From Acidobacteriota bacterium (GTDB taxonomy: Bacteria > Acidobacteriota > Terriglobia > Bryobacterales > Bryobacteraceae), in assembly GCA_023436715.1 (NCBI GenBank), contig JAEZIJ010000046.1:1-37897 (forward strand): DNA of 37,897 nt. The letters are read 5' to 3'. Below the pieces are notes generated by a model, which was not told where the DNA came from, searched no databases, and was given only the letters and a program-made list of their open reading frames with translations. How positions within the stretch are numbered: position 1 is the first letter of the stretch; every line of letters starts with the position of its first letter. A program made the position numbers and the translations under genes. This document shows, one piece after another, positions 37,847-37,897 of this stretch.

Positions 37847-37897
37847 ATGGATTCTCTTTGTGAAGACGCCTGGGGCTTGTACGAACGCTGCATCTCC
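37847..37897 (+). CDS. Possible start of the next gene (cut by window end)
   Basis: From ATG 37847 the frame reads MDSLCEDAWGLYERCIS and is open to the edge. A second ATG at 37836 in another frame has AAGGA at a better distance (6 nt). Too short to identify; either may be the real start. Confidence 0.3.
   Translation, partial: MDSLCEDAWGLYERCIS

Overview
This is a GC-rich bacterial chromosome segment. It most likely comes from an acidobacterium of the Bryobacterales/Solibacter type. The reasons are a roughly 800-residue orphan permease of the acidobacterial duplicated (ADOP) kind, the mixture of secreted enzymes and unknown secreted proteins, and the overall codon style. The assignment is by gene content only; there is no rRNA in the window. 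I see no CRISPR array, no intact transposase and no phage gene.

Layout. 0-3.4 kb: 3' end of groEL with a strong terminator, then on the minus strand a tyrosine phenol-lyase/tryptophanase-type enzyme and a VOC protein. 3.4-9.6 kb: a self-contained efflux unit, TetR - TolC-like - lipoprotein adaptor - RND pump, with overlapping or nearly touching genes behind a promoter that carries a perfect palindromic operator. 9.6-11.9 kb, minus strand: a thioredoxin-like protein, a tiny secreted 13-cysteine protein, and a Tat-exported SelA-like PLP enzyme. 11.9-12.06 kb: a block of repeats and palindromes. 12.1-19.6 kb, minus strand: a CYTH protein, a small membrane protein, then a MoxR - DUF58 - BatA-like - double-vWA cluster. 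19.8-24.95 kb: a 51-residue HTH protein, tRNA-Arg(TCG), a membrane-fused sulfite-oxidase-fold enzyme, a secreted beta-helix protein, and a tight HTH/ParA-like pair.

25.0-29.6 kb is a patchwork of visibly lower GC. It holds a truncated Kelch gene that collides with the 3' end of an unknown gene, three unrelated secreted unknown proteins, an RlmA-type methyltransferase, and pairs of short related repeats flanking the secreted genes. This is the most accessory-looking part. 29.6-32.6 kb: the ADOP permease and a divergent CigR/RcnB-like secreted protein. 32.7-36.6 kb: a possible small Cys protein, then a minus-strand operon FemAB/GNAT-like - polysaccharide deacetylase - parvulin isomerase - HExxH protein, suggesting envelope or exopolysaccharide work. 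36.6-37.7 kb: a formylglycine-generating enzyme with both catalytic cysteines, and then the edge of the window.

The most unusual observations are: loss of the PLP-contacting Arg in the phenol-lyase-like enzyme; a recurring arrangement in which a -10 box lies only 6-10 nt before a start codon that lacks a Shine-Dalgarno sequence (possible leaderless genes); the orphan HTH-ParA pair, whose frame stays open for 63 codons after its stop; the chimeric Kelch junction; and the secreted-gene patchwork with flanking repeats. I do not see one fully convincing undescribed multi-gene system. The HTH-ParA pair, the 13-Cys/thioredoxin pair and the 25-29.6 kb patchwork are the best candidates.
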